Made by a program: the position numbers and the translations under genes
From: Isoetes taiwanensis
Lineage: Eukaryota > Streptophyta > Lycopodiopsida > Isoetales > Isoetaceae
DNA length: 64,000 nt
Assembly: GCA_021234155.1 (NCBI GenBank)
Contig: JAJEKV010000173.1
Span: 880,405-944,404 of the forward strand
Direction: 5' to 3'
Shown here: positions 31,960-45,566 of the stretch, piece by piece
Numbering within the stretch: the first letter of the stretch is position 1
How the letters are laid out: each line of letters opens with the position of its first letter
Notes under the pieces: generated by a model
The model's database searches: none
What the model saw: the letters and a program-made list of their open reading frames with translations, nothing else
Told to the model about the DNA's origin: nothing

Positions 31960-32190
31960 GGACCATTTACTAGTGCACGGACTCAGGAGGTTATGGATGC
32001 ACGGACTAGTTGTGTCCTCCAAGACGGTATTGAACTGTCCTATACAATTGTACAGTGTGCCAGCATATTTATTACCGCTAAGGTTTTTCCCTTGAAAACC
32101 CTTCGGGGCGGGGATTTTTTTAATCCTGTCAGTAATACGTTTGCTTCTCTCTTTTTGTTTGGGTCCCATAGGCCAATCGGTCTCTGTGGA
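31960..32190 (+). mobile_element. LINE A-family 3' end, plus strand
   Basis: TGTACAG...GCCAG, GGTTTTTCCCTTG, GGATTTTTTTAATCC and GGGTCCCATAGGCCAATCGG align in order with the reverse complement of 800-960 in LINE A. This is a second, oppositely oriented 3' fragment of the same family. No coding sequence is left. Confidence 0.65.
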
Positions 32191-32251
32191 TGCCAAAAAA
32201 CCTATTCTATTCTTCTATATCTTTGTGGCTGGTGGCCTCTGCAATTTCTCA

Positions 32252-32895
<644 letters not shown>

Positions 32896-33639
32896 GTTTC
32901 TTTATAATTTCTCCATTCTGCTATTTTTTCATTAGATTCTTGTGCTCTGCTTGCCTTTCGAGCGTGATGTATGCTTGGTCATAGAGCTCCTAACATTTTC
33001 ACGTTAACCGTCTGTGTGACTGTGTTTTGCAGTTCGGCACGATCCTCTTTCTTGACACTGAGATGATCGCCGATTTTCAACAGTTTCGAGGTGGTTGCGG
33101 TTGCAGTTTTCACTTCTACCCCTTCTTGTTGGGGTGGGGGTTGGGAGTCGATATTTGAGGGTTGTGGGCCGAGGTGCAGCTTTGGTCTGGTCAATTCTGA
33201 TTTGGACGGGCTTTGGATGCAGTTTTAGGTTCGGGAACTTTGTGGGTCGTGGGCCCAGTTATATGTTTTAAGCTAGTTATATGGCTGCGGTCATTGTTGG
33301 ATTTTTTCACTCATATTCACTCATGTTGGGGTCTCATTGTGGGTACCCCTATGGGTCATTGTATTTTCACTCATTTAGCTCAATGGAACTCCACTTCACT
33401 TCGGATGTTATGGCTTTGCAAAGGACCTTTCCCTATAATATGTAGTACAAGCACAGAATCAAGAATATAAAAATACAAGCCATGAAATGGACAAGACCTG
33501 ATCATTTAGATTATAAACTTGGAAGTGTCCGAACTCTTAATCTTGAGATAGCCATCATTCATTTAAATGGGGTTTATGTCATGATTATGTTTGCTAATGC
33601 TTTTTACAAAATTTTGGTTGGGAGTGCGTAGAATTTTAA

Positions 33640-35224
33640 TAGACGCTTTTACTTGTTTGAGTTCATCCCTTTTCAATACCCAAGGACTTCAACGAAAGTG
33701 AGGAGCTCTGCCTTCTTTTGTGATCGGCCACAATTTCATTTTGATGCCTTATTCCTTTAGATCATTTCTAGCATTTAGAGTCTCCCAATCTCCTGTAAGA
33801 TGTCGCCAAATTGAATGGCTGACATTCTTAAAAATATACATAGGATCCAAGAGATGTGCAATCTTTAATTCAGATCAATACTCCAAGTTGTAGAATATGG
33901 ATAATCTCTTCATACCAGGTGGAGGCGCAGAACTCTTTGGGTCACGATCATTCCAGATTTTCAACCAATCATGTGGGGTTCTTCTCACAAGCACATCTGA
34001 TGTATCACCATGACGAAGATGATGACCTAAATGTAGATACTTCCTATGGCCTGTGTACATCATCTTTGATAGGTGATTTGATCTATACGACATTAACTCT
34101 TGGCCGCATGATGGACATCCACATGGTCCTCTAGTTTGCAATCCTAGTTTGCTAGTTTGAAAAAAAGGATCAAATAAATAATGAATGATAGCATCATACC
34201 TGATGCAACATTGAGTTCGGGATAGTCATGAATTGTGAAGCATAGTATCCCATGGAACATGAAATTGTGTGGTTGCCTGGAAATGTCATACATCTGTATT
34301 CCTTTCCACAAGCTGTCTAGTTCTTCTACAAGAGGTTCTAGATACACATTCATATCCTTTACTTGGTATTTGCCTAAACAAATGTCATTGTAATACAAAT
34401 TAGAAGATCGTATCTTATATAAAGATCATAGCTATGTACCTGGAACGATAAGAGTTAGCATTAGATGGCCTGCCTTAGTTGCCATCCAAGGTGGTATGTT
34501 GTAGTTTATTACAACTATAGGCCAAACACTGTGAGTAGATGACAACATGCTAAATGGACATATTCCATCCATGTCCAAAGCCCAACAGGCATTCCTAGGT
34601 TCATCCTTGAAGTGCTTCCATTTGTCTTCTATATGCTTCAAAGCCTCGCCGTTAGTTGGGTACCTCAAGATTCCATCTCTGCTTCGATTTTTTGCATGAA
34701 AGTCCATGAATTGTGCTAGGAAAGGACAATTAAACATAACTTGCAATCGTGGAAGTATTGGCATGTGTCGCAACTTTCTTTGGCACTTTAGACTTTGCAT
34801 TTTCTTCATATCTTGGCTCATTGCACTTGGGACATACATTCCTGTCACTATATTCATTGCGAAAGAGTACACAATCATTTATGCATGCATGAATACAATT
34901 GTATTGCAAACCTAGTCCTTGCAAAAGTTGTTTGACATCCCTTCTTGATTTTGGAAAACAATGGTCACTTGGAAGTATATAATCAGCTAGCAACTGAGGG
35001 GGGACCCAAAGGAGAAAAGACAAACCTCAAGTACCGGAAAAAAACAAATTCAAAATAAAATTATATAAAAAAAAAATTACTTGTATTACTTGAAATCTCG
35101 AGCCAACACACCTGAGAATTTCATCCACACTATTATTACTCCAACTAGATTTATGTTGTAAATTTAAGATGAGTATGCATGCAGGAAGACGCGATATCTT
35201 CACATTTGGGTACAATGGTTTGCC
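33640..35224 (-). pseudogene. CACTA (En/Spm) TNP2-type transposase, decayed
   Basis: In order on the minus strand: KPLYPNVKISRLPACIL...SWSNNSVDEIL (35,224-35,100), then after an intron CIHACINDCVLFRNEYSD and VCPKCNEPRYEEN (about 34,900-34,800), DFHAKNRSRDGILRYP (about 34,690), a segment with VWPIVVINYNIPPWM (about 34,500), MNVYLEPLVEELDSLWKGI (about 34,310), GCPSCGQELMSYRS with GHRKYLHLGHHLR (about 34,060) and AHLLDPMYIFKNVSHSIW (about 33,820). This is the Transposase_21 order. The enzyme cuts and pastes CACTA elements. Frameshifts near 34,760 and stops after 33,760 break it. Flanking CACTA termini were not found. Confidence 0.85.
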
Positions 35225-35329
35225 CTATAAGATGTTATAGGACTGATCAAAATCTATGCATGCACATGGCCATAATTGGTATCCACACAAGTTTCTAGCT
35301 AGAACAATCAGCTATTTATCAAGAGTTTC

Positions 35330-35990
35330 TTACTTGAACACGAGAGCTAGCAGACCGCATTGCCTGCAAACCCAAAGATCACAGCATTCCATGACACCCA
35401 CGTCATGATGTTGCATCTTGCTAAAAATCTAGTGAGCATGTAAAGTATTTGCAACATAAATACTCAATTCAGGGCCATACTTTGCAAGTTGGGAGTGGAT
35501 ATTCATTCCCCTTTCAAGCCACTCTATTTTCATAAGATTTTTCCAAACTTGCTTGCCGGCTTCTTTTTTGCACAATGTGCGCAAGCCTTAAGTGCACCAA
35601 CATATGTTCGAGCATCAAGCTTTCCCTCATGCAGACAAATAAATTAAGTTGCTCCCAAGTTTGAAATATATATGCACCAGAGTGTCAGCTGTAACAATTT
35701 TTTATTTATCTCCAGTGCCATGAATTTTCCTGGCAGAATATAGGTTCTTTGAACCAATACATGCCTTCAGTGTAGAAAGTAGAATGGATTGATCTGGTTT
35801 TATCCCATTCCCTCTCATCTCCTCATAACTCATAAGAGCCTTTCTACCTTCAATCCGTTAAAATGAGCCATGGCAGCTACCGTGAAAAAAATCTATGGCA
35901 CATGCTGAGATGAGCTTTCACATGCCTATCTCGGTATGTTCTAGAAGCTTCAATTGATTGGCTCAGGTGTACATCTCTATCTTTATGATT
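35330..35990 (-). pseudogene. PPR-protein fragment
   Basis: In shifted frames the minus strand reads NGIKPDQSILLSTLKACIGS, ARTYVGALKACAHC, LERGMNIHSQLAKYG then LSIYVANTLHAH, and KMQHHDVGVMECCDLWV. These are the repeating phrases of plant PLS-type pentatricopeptide proteins (PD...T...LKAC, G..IH......YVANTL, D(V)VS/MWN), which bind organellar RNA. Internal deletions and stops show decay. It lies 100 bp upstream of the TNP2 gene and was possibly captured by that element. Confidence 0.7.
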
Positions 35991-37343
35991 CTAGAATTCA
36001 TAGTTTCGTAGATTCATATTTTGTGTGAGCATGAGCAATCAATTAGGTCTATAAGATGCTCCATAGTCTACGAATATCATACCAAAATTGTCATTGTTTG
36101 TTGCATTATCAAAACTAACCTCCGAGAAGCTAGAATGTACCTTCAACAATTGCATGTCAGTAATAATCTGATTCTGATCCATTGTATCACCTAATAGCTC
36201 CAGCATAGCTTTCTTCTTTATGGAGCTCATATCAAAACCATAAACTAAAATCCAAACTGCAAAATGGGTAATTCCACATTGATCCACATGAGAATGGCTG
36301 TATATATTCTATATTTTCATGTTATGAAAGCATCTTTGAATGGTATTTCTTTCAAGAAATGGCGGTTGCTCATGATTGGTATAATTGCCATCTACATTTA
36401 AACTTATAGGTTATCAATTCTCACGGTGGTCATCGTGGAGACTAATCGTCTACATATTATACTCTCTGGTGAATTCTATGAATAAGAAGTCATCTTACTG
36501 CTTTCACGTCGCATGTTACAATATGCTTTGGTTTATGGATCACAGCATAGATTCATGGATTATTGCGGATTGTGCCATGTTTTGATCTAGATAGCTGCAC
36601 TGTAGACAAGGTCAACTTTTATTAAGAAGATATGTTTGACCTTATGCTAGGAAACGAGTACCTAAAGGATACAAAGTTGACTGATCCAATAGGTTTCTAA
36701 AGCATACAAAGTTGACTGATGGTGAGATAACGCTAAAACAAGGAGTTATAATATGCAAAGATAAGATAAGATAAGATAAGAAGGCCAATCTATTTTATTG
36801 AATTCTTGTCAGAGTATAGATATAGGGAATCTGCAGGCACAGTTTTGTTGCTTCTTTCTTTCACAAATTGAAGACTCGGGGGGATTATGGAGGACATTAT
36901 TTCTATTAACCTCACATTTTTTTGTGGTTCGTAATAGCTTGATGTTGATCACATATATTAACAGCCTCCTCCCTTACCCTTTCATATATGCCACTCACCG
37001 TCACTGAAGTCATTCGCCTTTACTGGGACAGTGGCAGCTGTTTGCCTCCTCTTGCTGCAGGGACAATTCAGGCTTTCCACTTTCTATGTGCTTTTCCCTT
37101 TCACATGGGAGCAAAGAAGGTAAAATGGGCCATTTTAATAGCAGTCCCAAAACAGATTGACATGATCGTTGACTGTTTTCAGATTGGCAGATTGGCTGCT
37201 CATATTCTTTATTCTTTATATGAAAAGTACTCATTATATTCAGACCAGAGGAGTGGCAATACTACAGCAAGGATCTGTGTGCATTCACTAGTTCATCGGA
37301 TGTATTTGAATTGACAGATTAAGCATAATCTAATATTACTTGT
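35991..37343. other. No recognised gene
   Basis: A minus-strand ORF at 36,039-36,287 (FDMSSIKKKAMLELLGDTMD) looks somewhat protein-like but is unassigned. (GATAA)n at about 36,762-36,780 is followed by AAGGCCAATCTATTTTATTG and could be another LINE tail. The rest is AT-rich. Confidence 0.35.
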
Positions 37344-38023
37344 TTCTAATCTTAAATCTGTCAATGCGTCTGCTGCTACTACTGATGTGGATGATGGAGA
37401 AGATGATATTATAAACGAGGAGGAGGACGAGGAATTGGAAGATGATTATGACGTTACATTTTCTGGTCTCACTAAGAACCGTGAGGTATGACGTCTCTCT
37501 ATGTAGATCCCAGGAATATAATCTAATATAATTTTAACCATTATTGTGTGTAGATCACTATCGTGAAAGAACGTACTCTACATTGAGATGCAAAGGGTCA
37601 AGAAGGGGATACGACACCTGGCAATGTTGTAAAGTTCTATTGCACAGCAGTAGACAGAGACTGGAAGAAACTGAGCAGGAAGAAGCAATTGGTTGCACAT
37701 ATGGAATACCGATATGGTAAAGGAATGATGGGTCGCGACATTCTGAAAAGGGCTGGCCAAAAATTTAATCATTGGAAGTAAGTATGTATTTCATATTTAT
37801 TATTTTACTTTTATTATCTTGGCTTAAATCTTCGTCAATCATTATTATCGATGATAGGGCTTGGTTGTCTAGAAGTGGTGCTCAAGATGCTCCCTTGCAT
37901 GTCAAACCTGAAGTTTGGGACAGATTTATTGAAAACAAAGGAAGAAATCATGATCAGCAGATAAGGGCAGCTGCTGCAAGAAAGGGACACATGGCTTTAG
38001 ACGACCGGGGCATGCTGGCATAA
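37344..38023 (+). pseudogene. Possible second CACTA protein (Transposase_24-like), three exons
   Basis: Exon 1 (about 37,344-37,488) is acidic (DGEDDIINEEEDEELEDDYD) and ends before a GTATG donor. Exon 2 (about 37,556-37,778) reads GNVVKFYCTAVDRDWKKLSR and GMMGRDILKRAGQKFNHWK, and has an early stop near 37,587. Exon 3 (about 37,858-38,023) reads AWLSRSGAQDAPLHVKPEVW then RAAAARKGHMALDD. The W...P..VW/...N..R pattern and linkage to TNP2 suggest the TNPA/Transposase_24 accessory protein, whose role is to bind subterminal repeats. The assignment is tentative. It is divergent from TNP2, with the PPR fragment between. Confidence 0.4.
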
Positions 38024-40400
38024 AAGCAGACTCGAATATATAGGCTATTTTAATGCATAAACAATTATTTGACTAACTTGTGATTATGTAGTATTGTGAT
38101 TGGGACAATTATTTGACCAACTTGTGATTATGTAGTATTGTGAATGGGGCAGTTATCTTTTTGCAAAAACTATCAGACTAATAGTGGAGAAAGGGTCATA
38201 CAAAGCTTATCGAGAAACTTTAATTGCCCAAGGGAATGTTCCCGGAAATTAAGTTTGGAGTTTTATGTAGTATTAAAACATGCTTTAGTAAAATGATTAA
38301 TTTTAGTAACATAATATTCATTCTTGCTTTTGTTTGTAGTACAAGATGGTAGATCATATAGGAAAGAAGGGGGCAAGGAAGAATACGGAGCGAAAATGGC
38401 AAAAGAAGGTAATTCTAAAGTTCACCTTACTTGTTTAAGTGGTGAATAAATGCAGATACGGTTTCTTTATGAATTTAGGTGTTACATTGCTAGTGTAGTT
38501 GCACTTCTATTTTGTCATTGGGTTGTTGATTTTTATTTTGTTGTTTGGTTATCTACTGCACTGCACTGGAGTCTTATTTACATGATTTTTCTAGCATTAT
38601 TGAAGTAGAGTATCATTGTGAGCACAGATGATAAAAACATTGTTGGTCACTAAATGGCTTGTTTACTTTTTGGGATTCACATTGTTATCACGAGTACTCA
38701 ATTGTTCTTATATAAATGCATCTCTTTTTCCTTAAAGGTTGTGTATCTAGGGAGCCCTCCTTTTTTTTCTTTTTTTAGACCATCACCATAACATCTCCTT
38801 AGAATTCATTAATTCATAAAAGTTCATTTTCTGTTTGAAAGTTGCACTTAAAGTCTTGGTGGGCATGTTATTGAATCACTTTGGGTTGCCCAATGGGTGC
38901 GCTTGATGGTGTAATATAGAGGATTGCGAACACTTGGTTCACAGGTCAAGCTCAGGTCATTTATATACACAAGAAAACAAAGAAGAAAAGTATTAGAGGG
39001 TTGCTTATCCTAATTTGAATGATTTAGCATATGATCGTATATGCTTTTGCTAAATGTTGGTGTAAAAGACTAAGGTTGAGACTCAACTATGACTTTAAAA
39101 CATTGAACTTTGATTAAACTTGATATAATTTTGTCAGATCATAAAGTCATCATTACGATGTCCCACTTGAGTGGAAGTTAAATTCAAAATACCCATGTGG
39201 CCTTATCAAGATTGGTCGGCCCTAAAAAATGTCATAGCTATTCCTTACTCATATGTTGCCATGTGGATCCCTATTTCATTCTTTTGTTCTAATTTTCTTT
39301 CTTGATCCTTTCATGTGTTCTATGTGGATGTTTTACGTTTTATATGTATTCTATTTTTCTTTCTTGATCCTTTAATGTGTTCTAGGTGGATCTCTTATGT
39401 TTCATAGAATCACCCGATAAATTATGTAACTTAAATTAAGGAACTTTAATGCCACGTCTTCGAAATGTGGAACCGTAATGTAAATTATGTTTCATATGTG
39501 GAATCACCCGATAAAATGCCATGTCTTCGAAAGACGACCACTCCAATTGAATCTCCTAAGATTATTATTATTATTCTAATGCATTCTCCTTTGATTTTTT
39601 CACATGAATCCATTGATTTAGTAATGCTCCGTGTTCATTCAAGGGAAAAAAAAAAAAAATTTTGAAAAGTTCAAACAATTTCTTATCATGGACATCTTGA
39701 TATTGGTTCTTGACATTGGTGTTCTCGATAACAAAAACTCAAAACGTACAAGTTCCTAAAGCAATCAGAACATACCAATAAACATGCAGTATGGGCAAGT
39801 TTCTAAAAGTAGAACAAAGTTCCCAGTATGGGCAAGTTCCTAAAATTAGAACAAAGCTCCCTGTAACTATGCGACATGCGCAACCAGATCCGCCTGACCT
39901 TCCTCTACATAATGAAGCAAAAACTTACAATTTTGATTAGTTCAAAGAGAGCCACATTGTGGCCTTTCAACTTAGCTAAATATGGACTTATTTTTCCAAA
40001 TTAGATACCCCCTTTTACTCATTCTAACACATCACCGCTAACATGCATCTACAATTTAGATTTATGAAATTTCATAAAGCATGTCTTTTCTTTCAGAGCA
40101 AATGACACAGTATAATTTAATCAACTTCCCTGTACACTACAAAGAGAAATATGTAAGGCAGCTAGAAAGAAAAATAGAATGATTACCATACTTCAAAATT
40201 TAGCTTAATAAATAATTAGCTCAATTATTTGAACACTGGCACCACATTACCATTGAAGCACATTACAGTATTGCCAAATGTTCTGTACATCTAGTTTTCT
40301 CTGAAGACAATCCTCTTCTGGCTTTATATTAGGACGACTAGCCTTCTCTGGCTTTATATTAGTGACGCACTATAGATCACAGACCAAATATACAACGCCC
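38024..40400. other. Gene-free interval
   Basis: No convincing gene. Short local duplications are present: TATTGTGATTGGG/TATTGTGAATGGG near 38,092, AATCACCCGATAAA near 39,412 and 39,502, and a ~42-bp tandem (CAGTATGGGCAAGTTYCTAAAA) at about 39,788-39,870. Confidence 0.45.
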
Positions 40401-40428
40401 AAAAACAAGAATACCTCGCTGTCAGGAA

Positions 40429-40865
40429 CTTTCATAGGTTACTGTCATTAAATGGCCTTCAAACTTAACAAGGCGAGCCACCACTGGCAAAACATCACAT
40501 CCAGCAAATGAAGGGTCCTGATCTTCCATGACATGAGACTGTACACTGTGTAATATGTAAATAACAGTCCAGCACATTTATTCCAACGCTTGAAAACTGG
40601 CATGGAAAATTCTTCCTGGTTTCTGTTACCTGTTTGTGGAAGCCCCGTCTATTTTATAAAAATTATACAAGTGATCAAATTCCGATATGCTTTTGACTTT
40701 CCAGTACCAAGTGCTGTTTCGAACACAGCTATTGACAATCACTAAAGCTGCCTCCTCAGAAAGCCAGCCTGGTGCATATTTCCCCCAATACATCTTCATA
40801 TCATAGTGTGGCTCCCCTATAGTATTTGAATTAGAAGTTAACATATGGAACATTGCCTTGCCCAC
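40429..40865 (-). CDS. Unrecognised gene, last two exons
   Basis: An exon at about 40,824-40,630 reads GEPHYDMKMYWGKYAPGWLS then EEAALVIVNSC, and ends at an ACAG|GTAAC donor. A later piece (about 40,540-40,429), after a TGTACAG acceptor, reads MEDQDPSFAGCDVLPVVARL and ends VTYESS stop. Both look like conserved protein, but their frames do not join simply across the visible splice sites. It lies downstream of UPF3 on the same strand. I do not recognise it. Confidence 0.4.
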
Positions 40866-41196
40866 ATATCATACGTTGGAACAGATTCCAACTTCTTTTG
40901 CCAATGTTGTTCCCGAAAGCAAGGATTAACTCCATTCCTTTAAAAAAGATAATCCAAGCATTGCATCTTCATAATCCTCGTTGCCATTTGATATAGCTAA
41001 AAGTGTTTTTGCCATGCATCAGAAAACTGACAACGTTGTGCATGGCAGCACCTCCTCCATTAAGCATAGAGCCAGCTTGAACTGACAAAAAGATAGCACC
41101 TTCAAGACTCCATATAGAGATATGCAACGAACATCACTTTTGACACCACCAAATTGCTGCCAAGAAACAAGAGATGCCAGAACAGTATCTGGAACT

Positions 41197-44100
41197 TTAA
41201 TTTGCCCACCCTGTGGCAGCCAAAGATGTAGGTCATTAACTGTGTAGCTTGAAGGCCTTACAATAACCAAAAAGTGAGCCAAGAAAAAACAACAGAGGAA
41301 TGCCTTACCAGAATCACAGGCCTTATCCTGACCTCTGAACTGCAACCCAGACTTCTTTCTAAAGCAAAATCGTAAGCAAACATTATGGCAATCCAGAAAT
41401 TTGTCTAACTTTAACACGAACATTTACCCTCACCTCACTTCCTCCAAATGGTGAGCCCCCATTGCCTCGTTTAATGGGCTTAGAGACCTCCACACCGTCA
41501 CCATCTCTATATCCCTGACCCATATTTCTCTCCCTTCTAGTGGTAAGCTTATGGTTACCTGAAAGACAAATCAATGTGATCCTCCATTAACATTCTCCAT
41601 TAATATGATCTGGCAAAAACTTTTAATAGACCCATACCATTCTCACTGCCACAAAAGGATCCGTTACGATTAGAAACTGCTAATACATCCGGAACATCAC
41701 CTGACTCAGAGTCATTTGGCAATCCCTCGTGACTGAAAACAGCACCAGCTGCAGACCGCTGTGTTCGTACTAAGGCATTCTGACTAGTTTCATTGGCTTC
41801 ATCCTTATTGAGACCTGAGATTTGCTCATAAGATCCACAATGAACTTTCTAAGACATATCCAACATCTTCTGAGAGGCAGCTTCTGTACCTTGGTCTAAC
41901 CGACGACGGGGCGTCCAGACGGGACGATCTGGTCTATCCTTGTTGCGAATGCGCCTTCCATCTTGAGCTCCTACACTAGTTTGATATGAACGCTCGTCAA
42001 TGGCTGTGTTTTGCGGAACAGCCTCAACATCGGTAAATGATTGGTCACGACCAATCAGACGAACCTGCAGTTTAGCCCATCTCTCATGAACTTGAATTGT
42101 CTATTCTTTATTTATTGAATCATTTAGCGAAATGGTTCTTACAGCTTTCCCCCCATCCCGTGCATGTTTTGAGAGACTGATTGTAGCAGCGTTCTGTAAA
42201 TATGTATTGACATAATTGAGATAGACTGCAGCACATAGAACAAATAGAAGCCTAATATGTTCTTACACCAAGGCACTCCTTATCTTTCTCTTTCACCAAA
42301 AGTTGCTTCCTTCGCATAAGCTCTTTCTTCGAACTGTCCTTCATCACATCATTGCCATCACTTGGCTGTACTTTGACTTTACCAATCTGTGGACTCCGAG
42401 GTTCGGCTACAAATTGTGTACCCGTATTTGCATCTGATACTGCAGGACAATCCATCAAGATTTTTATAAGAAAGAGATGCATAATTCTAAAATAACCACA
42501 ATAAGCAATTAGCTTTCAAAAGTTCTAATATACCACTATGAGTGTCTTGTGCATCACCAGGTTCGGAGGGCCTCCTGTCCTTCAAATCTATATCTTTCCT
42601 TCTTTTGCCAAGTAATTCTCTTTCCCGGCGTGAATGCTCATCCCTACGAGAGACTGATACATATGATGATCCTTCTTTGCTTGTGGGAGATGAGGTGTCC
42701 CCATACTGAACAAAACAGATTCAGAATGTCAAAATTATGGAGCTAAAGAGCTATATATACCTACGTAAGCAGCCATAAAACATCTTACATGTTCATTAAA
42801 ACAGTCAGAAGAACGTCCATGAGATGAGAATTTAACTAATAACTCTATACATAAAAGATGCATAGAAGAGCTGAAGTACAGACTTATTCCATATGATAAA
42901 AACTGTCAAGACAAGAAATGAATGGACGCCTTGTGTTCATATGTATTTAATCAAAAACAAATTCAAACTGACCCTGCAATACACTACATGACTACTGTGA
43001 TGAACTAAGCCTCATGACATTGTACTAGCCTCTCTTAACCCTTATTCTACAGCTCAGATGACAATCTCCTGTTGCAAAATTGGCCTGATCCAGGATATCT
43101 AATCAACCATGATACGCGATGTAAATGATCTTGCAAAGCAACTAAGGAACAATGCATTTTATTTTGGCAGTGGCACTTAGTCCTGTTTCTTAGTTTGGTA
43201 CCATATGCCTTGATACTAGCTCTCAAAAAGCCATGTCAAACATTCCTTTGGTACCGCATGCCTTGATACTAGCTTTCAAAAAGCCATCTCAAACATTTTG
43301 TTATCTACTGCTTTAGTCTCAATACCAAGATATTACCATGGAAAACCATAATCCAAATCATAAACGCATCAAACCAAAATAAGCACATTACCGACGAAAT
43401 GACAGATTTTCCCTTATCAACATTGCGCTTTTGAAGTAGGAAATTTGCCGGTGCTGGTCCAATAATGCCGGCCCGAAGAGCCAACTTTGATAAAGATCTC
43501 TGTTGCGGGTCAAATCAATAAACTCGTAAATAGTGATGCACACAAAATTGTTGAAATTGTGATCTGTTACTAAACAGATTATTAAAGAGCCGTATAGACA
43601 ATCATGGATTTTGCCTTATGCATGACCAATTAGAAGATTTAAGTGAAGCTGAGATATGCATGTAAATGCTTGTGAGAATAGCAATATTGGCCCGCAATCT
43701 AGACTTCTAAAAGCTCATGTATAGCAAGAATAAATGCCATCCTAAGTGTTAAAAAGCTGTAGAACAGAGGGTATACCACTTGTAAAAGGTAAGAGCCAAC
43801 TCGCAGAATTGCTAGTACTGTGTTGTTAATTTGTTCAATGGGTTAGACAACATATAACTACCTGTGGCATAGCTTTTGCCGCTCTTCTTTGCCGTACATA
43901 CTCCATCAGAGGTGTCACAACAACCGAGTCTTTTGCACCTCCAGCAGCTGCTGGTATGGTTGGCCAATCAGTCAAAGTCCCATATGCCAGACAGTTCTCA
44001 AGATAAACTGCAGAAAGATGACAGAGTAATTATCAAACCTATAAAAGCTGCTTTCTCTGCTTCCCTCCTTTCCAACTGTATCTCAGCACTTGGAAGCAAT

Positions 44101-45187
44101 TCCGTTGGTTTGGCAATGAGATCTAGAAACTCCAGATAGTCTGGGTCTGGACTCAAAACAAAAAAAGAATCAGAGGTAATTTTAATCGCAACTATTATAT
44201 GTAATCCTGGGTACTGTTCGAAGGGGAAAATGTGAGAGTTAGGGAATTAGGGAACAAGTAAAGCCCTGCCTTTGTAAATAGCTCCTTCCTTTGTATCCTT
44301 CTTTGGACGCAACTCTGGCACTCGTTGATAAGGAGCATATTCCACAATTGCTTTGAACTGTGCACCTATCAAGCATTGCAAGACTGTGAAATTAGATTTC
44401 TTCCTTTCATGAACTTCAAAATTAACAAGCAATTTTAGTACCTCTTTCGTTAACAAATACATGACCTGAGAAGTCATCATAAAAGTTGAAAACATCTTCT
44501 GGGCTTATGAAATTGATATACGCCCGAGAGTGCTTCTGATGCCCATGACTAAAGCGCATAGAAATAATAAGCAGATGGAACTTCGTCCATTTAACTTACC
44601 AATCTCAGAAAATAATAAGTACAGCTCAACAGCAAAATTTAGTTACATCAAATACTATCAACAACATTCTGCATTCAATGGTATAGTTTACAGCAACAAA
44701 AACCTAATCTAATATGCCATGTCAATCATTCCAATTGACCAATATGGAATATGCATGCAGCTCAGGAACGAAGAAATAAGCTACAAGCGAACAAGCTACC
44801 AACCAGCTCAATACTGCCTAGTCAATGCCAATTGCACCCTACGCACCTGTATTGACCGGGATGAAAAGCCACCCAAGTATAAGTTCCCGCAAATTTGCAC
44901 TCGATCTGAGCCATAAAAGCCTGCTGAGACAGCAATGGAGGAAGCCGTCGTACGACAACCTTGGTCCGAGAAAGCATATCCTTGAAACCACCACTTCCTC
45001 TACCGTCACCTAGGTAAGTGGGAGAATACTCAGCCAAAGCGGTTTCGAGGTAGCCATGAACCTGATCCTGGGTTCTATTCTGTGCAAACAAGGAAGAAGC
45101 CCCACCTTCAAACCTGGGAGGCTTGGCCTGCCACTGCTGCTGCACAAGAGCCGCGCCGGCGCCCTTCTTATCGCGCTCTCGCCCCAT
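41197..45187 (-). CDS. UPF3: UPF3, nonsense-mediated mRNA decay factor (in-frame TAG in exon 10)
   Basis: UPF3 bridges UPF2 to the exon-junction complex in nonsense-mediated decay. Inferred exons: 45187-44847, 44548-44442, 44365-44270, 44146-44039, 44007-43862, 43499-43392, 42705-42534, 42439-42266, 42193-42143, 42064-41638, 41558-41434, 41354-41309, 41210-41197. The RNP-like UPF3 domain is clear: KVVVRRLPPLLSQQAF, HSRAYINFISPEDVFNFYDD, GHVFVNE, FKAIVEYAPYQRVPE, PDYLEFLDLIAKPTELLPSA, VVTPLMEYVRQ, then RSLSKLALRAGIIGP. The C-terminal RRIRNKDRPDRPVWTPRRR matches the plant exon-junction-binding end. Every join keeps phase. Two defects: exon 3 ends AAAG|GCAGGG (GC donor), and TAG at 41,849-41,851 lies in frame in exon 10, after which the frame stays open to TAA at 41,197-41,199. 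Other introns are GT-AG. Confidence 0.85.
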
Positions 45188-45566
45188 AGCCGCTACTTCT
45201 TAACCCTCCTCCGGCGTCGTCTGCTGCCCATCCGCTCCGCTATGCTATGTCCCCCTAACACAATTCTCCTTCCTTCCGTCTTAACGCCCCCCTGACCGTG
45301 TGAAAAGGTTTCTCGCTTTTTTTCGCCCCGTATTTGTGTGAACGGGGACCTCACTTTAAAGGTAAAGTTCGCGTATCATTGTTAGTGTACGTATTGCTGA
45401 CGTGTGCCTACCCCCAAAGACTCGTCATCAATTTAATTTTTGCCCTTTGCATAATGCCAACAATCCTCCTTTGTCGCAAACTCCCTTGGCGTTTCCTCTT
45501 ATCATAAACTGTAATTCTCAAATTTTCTTGCTCTGTCATTGTTGGTTCTAATCATTCATTCAGCCC
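45188..45566. other. UPF3 upstream region
   Basis: GC-rich just above the UPF3 start, then AT-rich. No TATA box is convincing. A GTGTGAAAAGG...TGTGTGAACGGGG near-repeat lies at about 45,300-45,345. This is the likely UPF3 promoter by position only. Confidence 0.3.
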
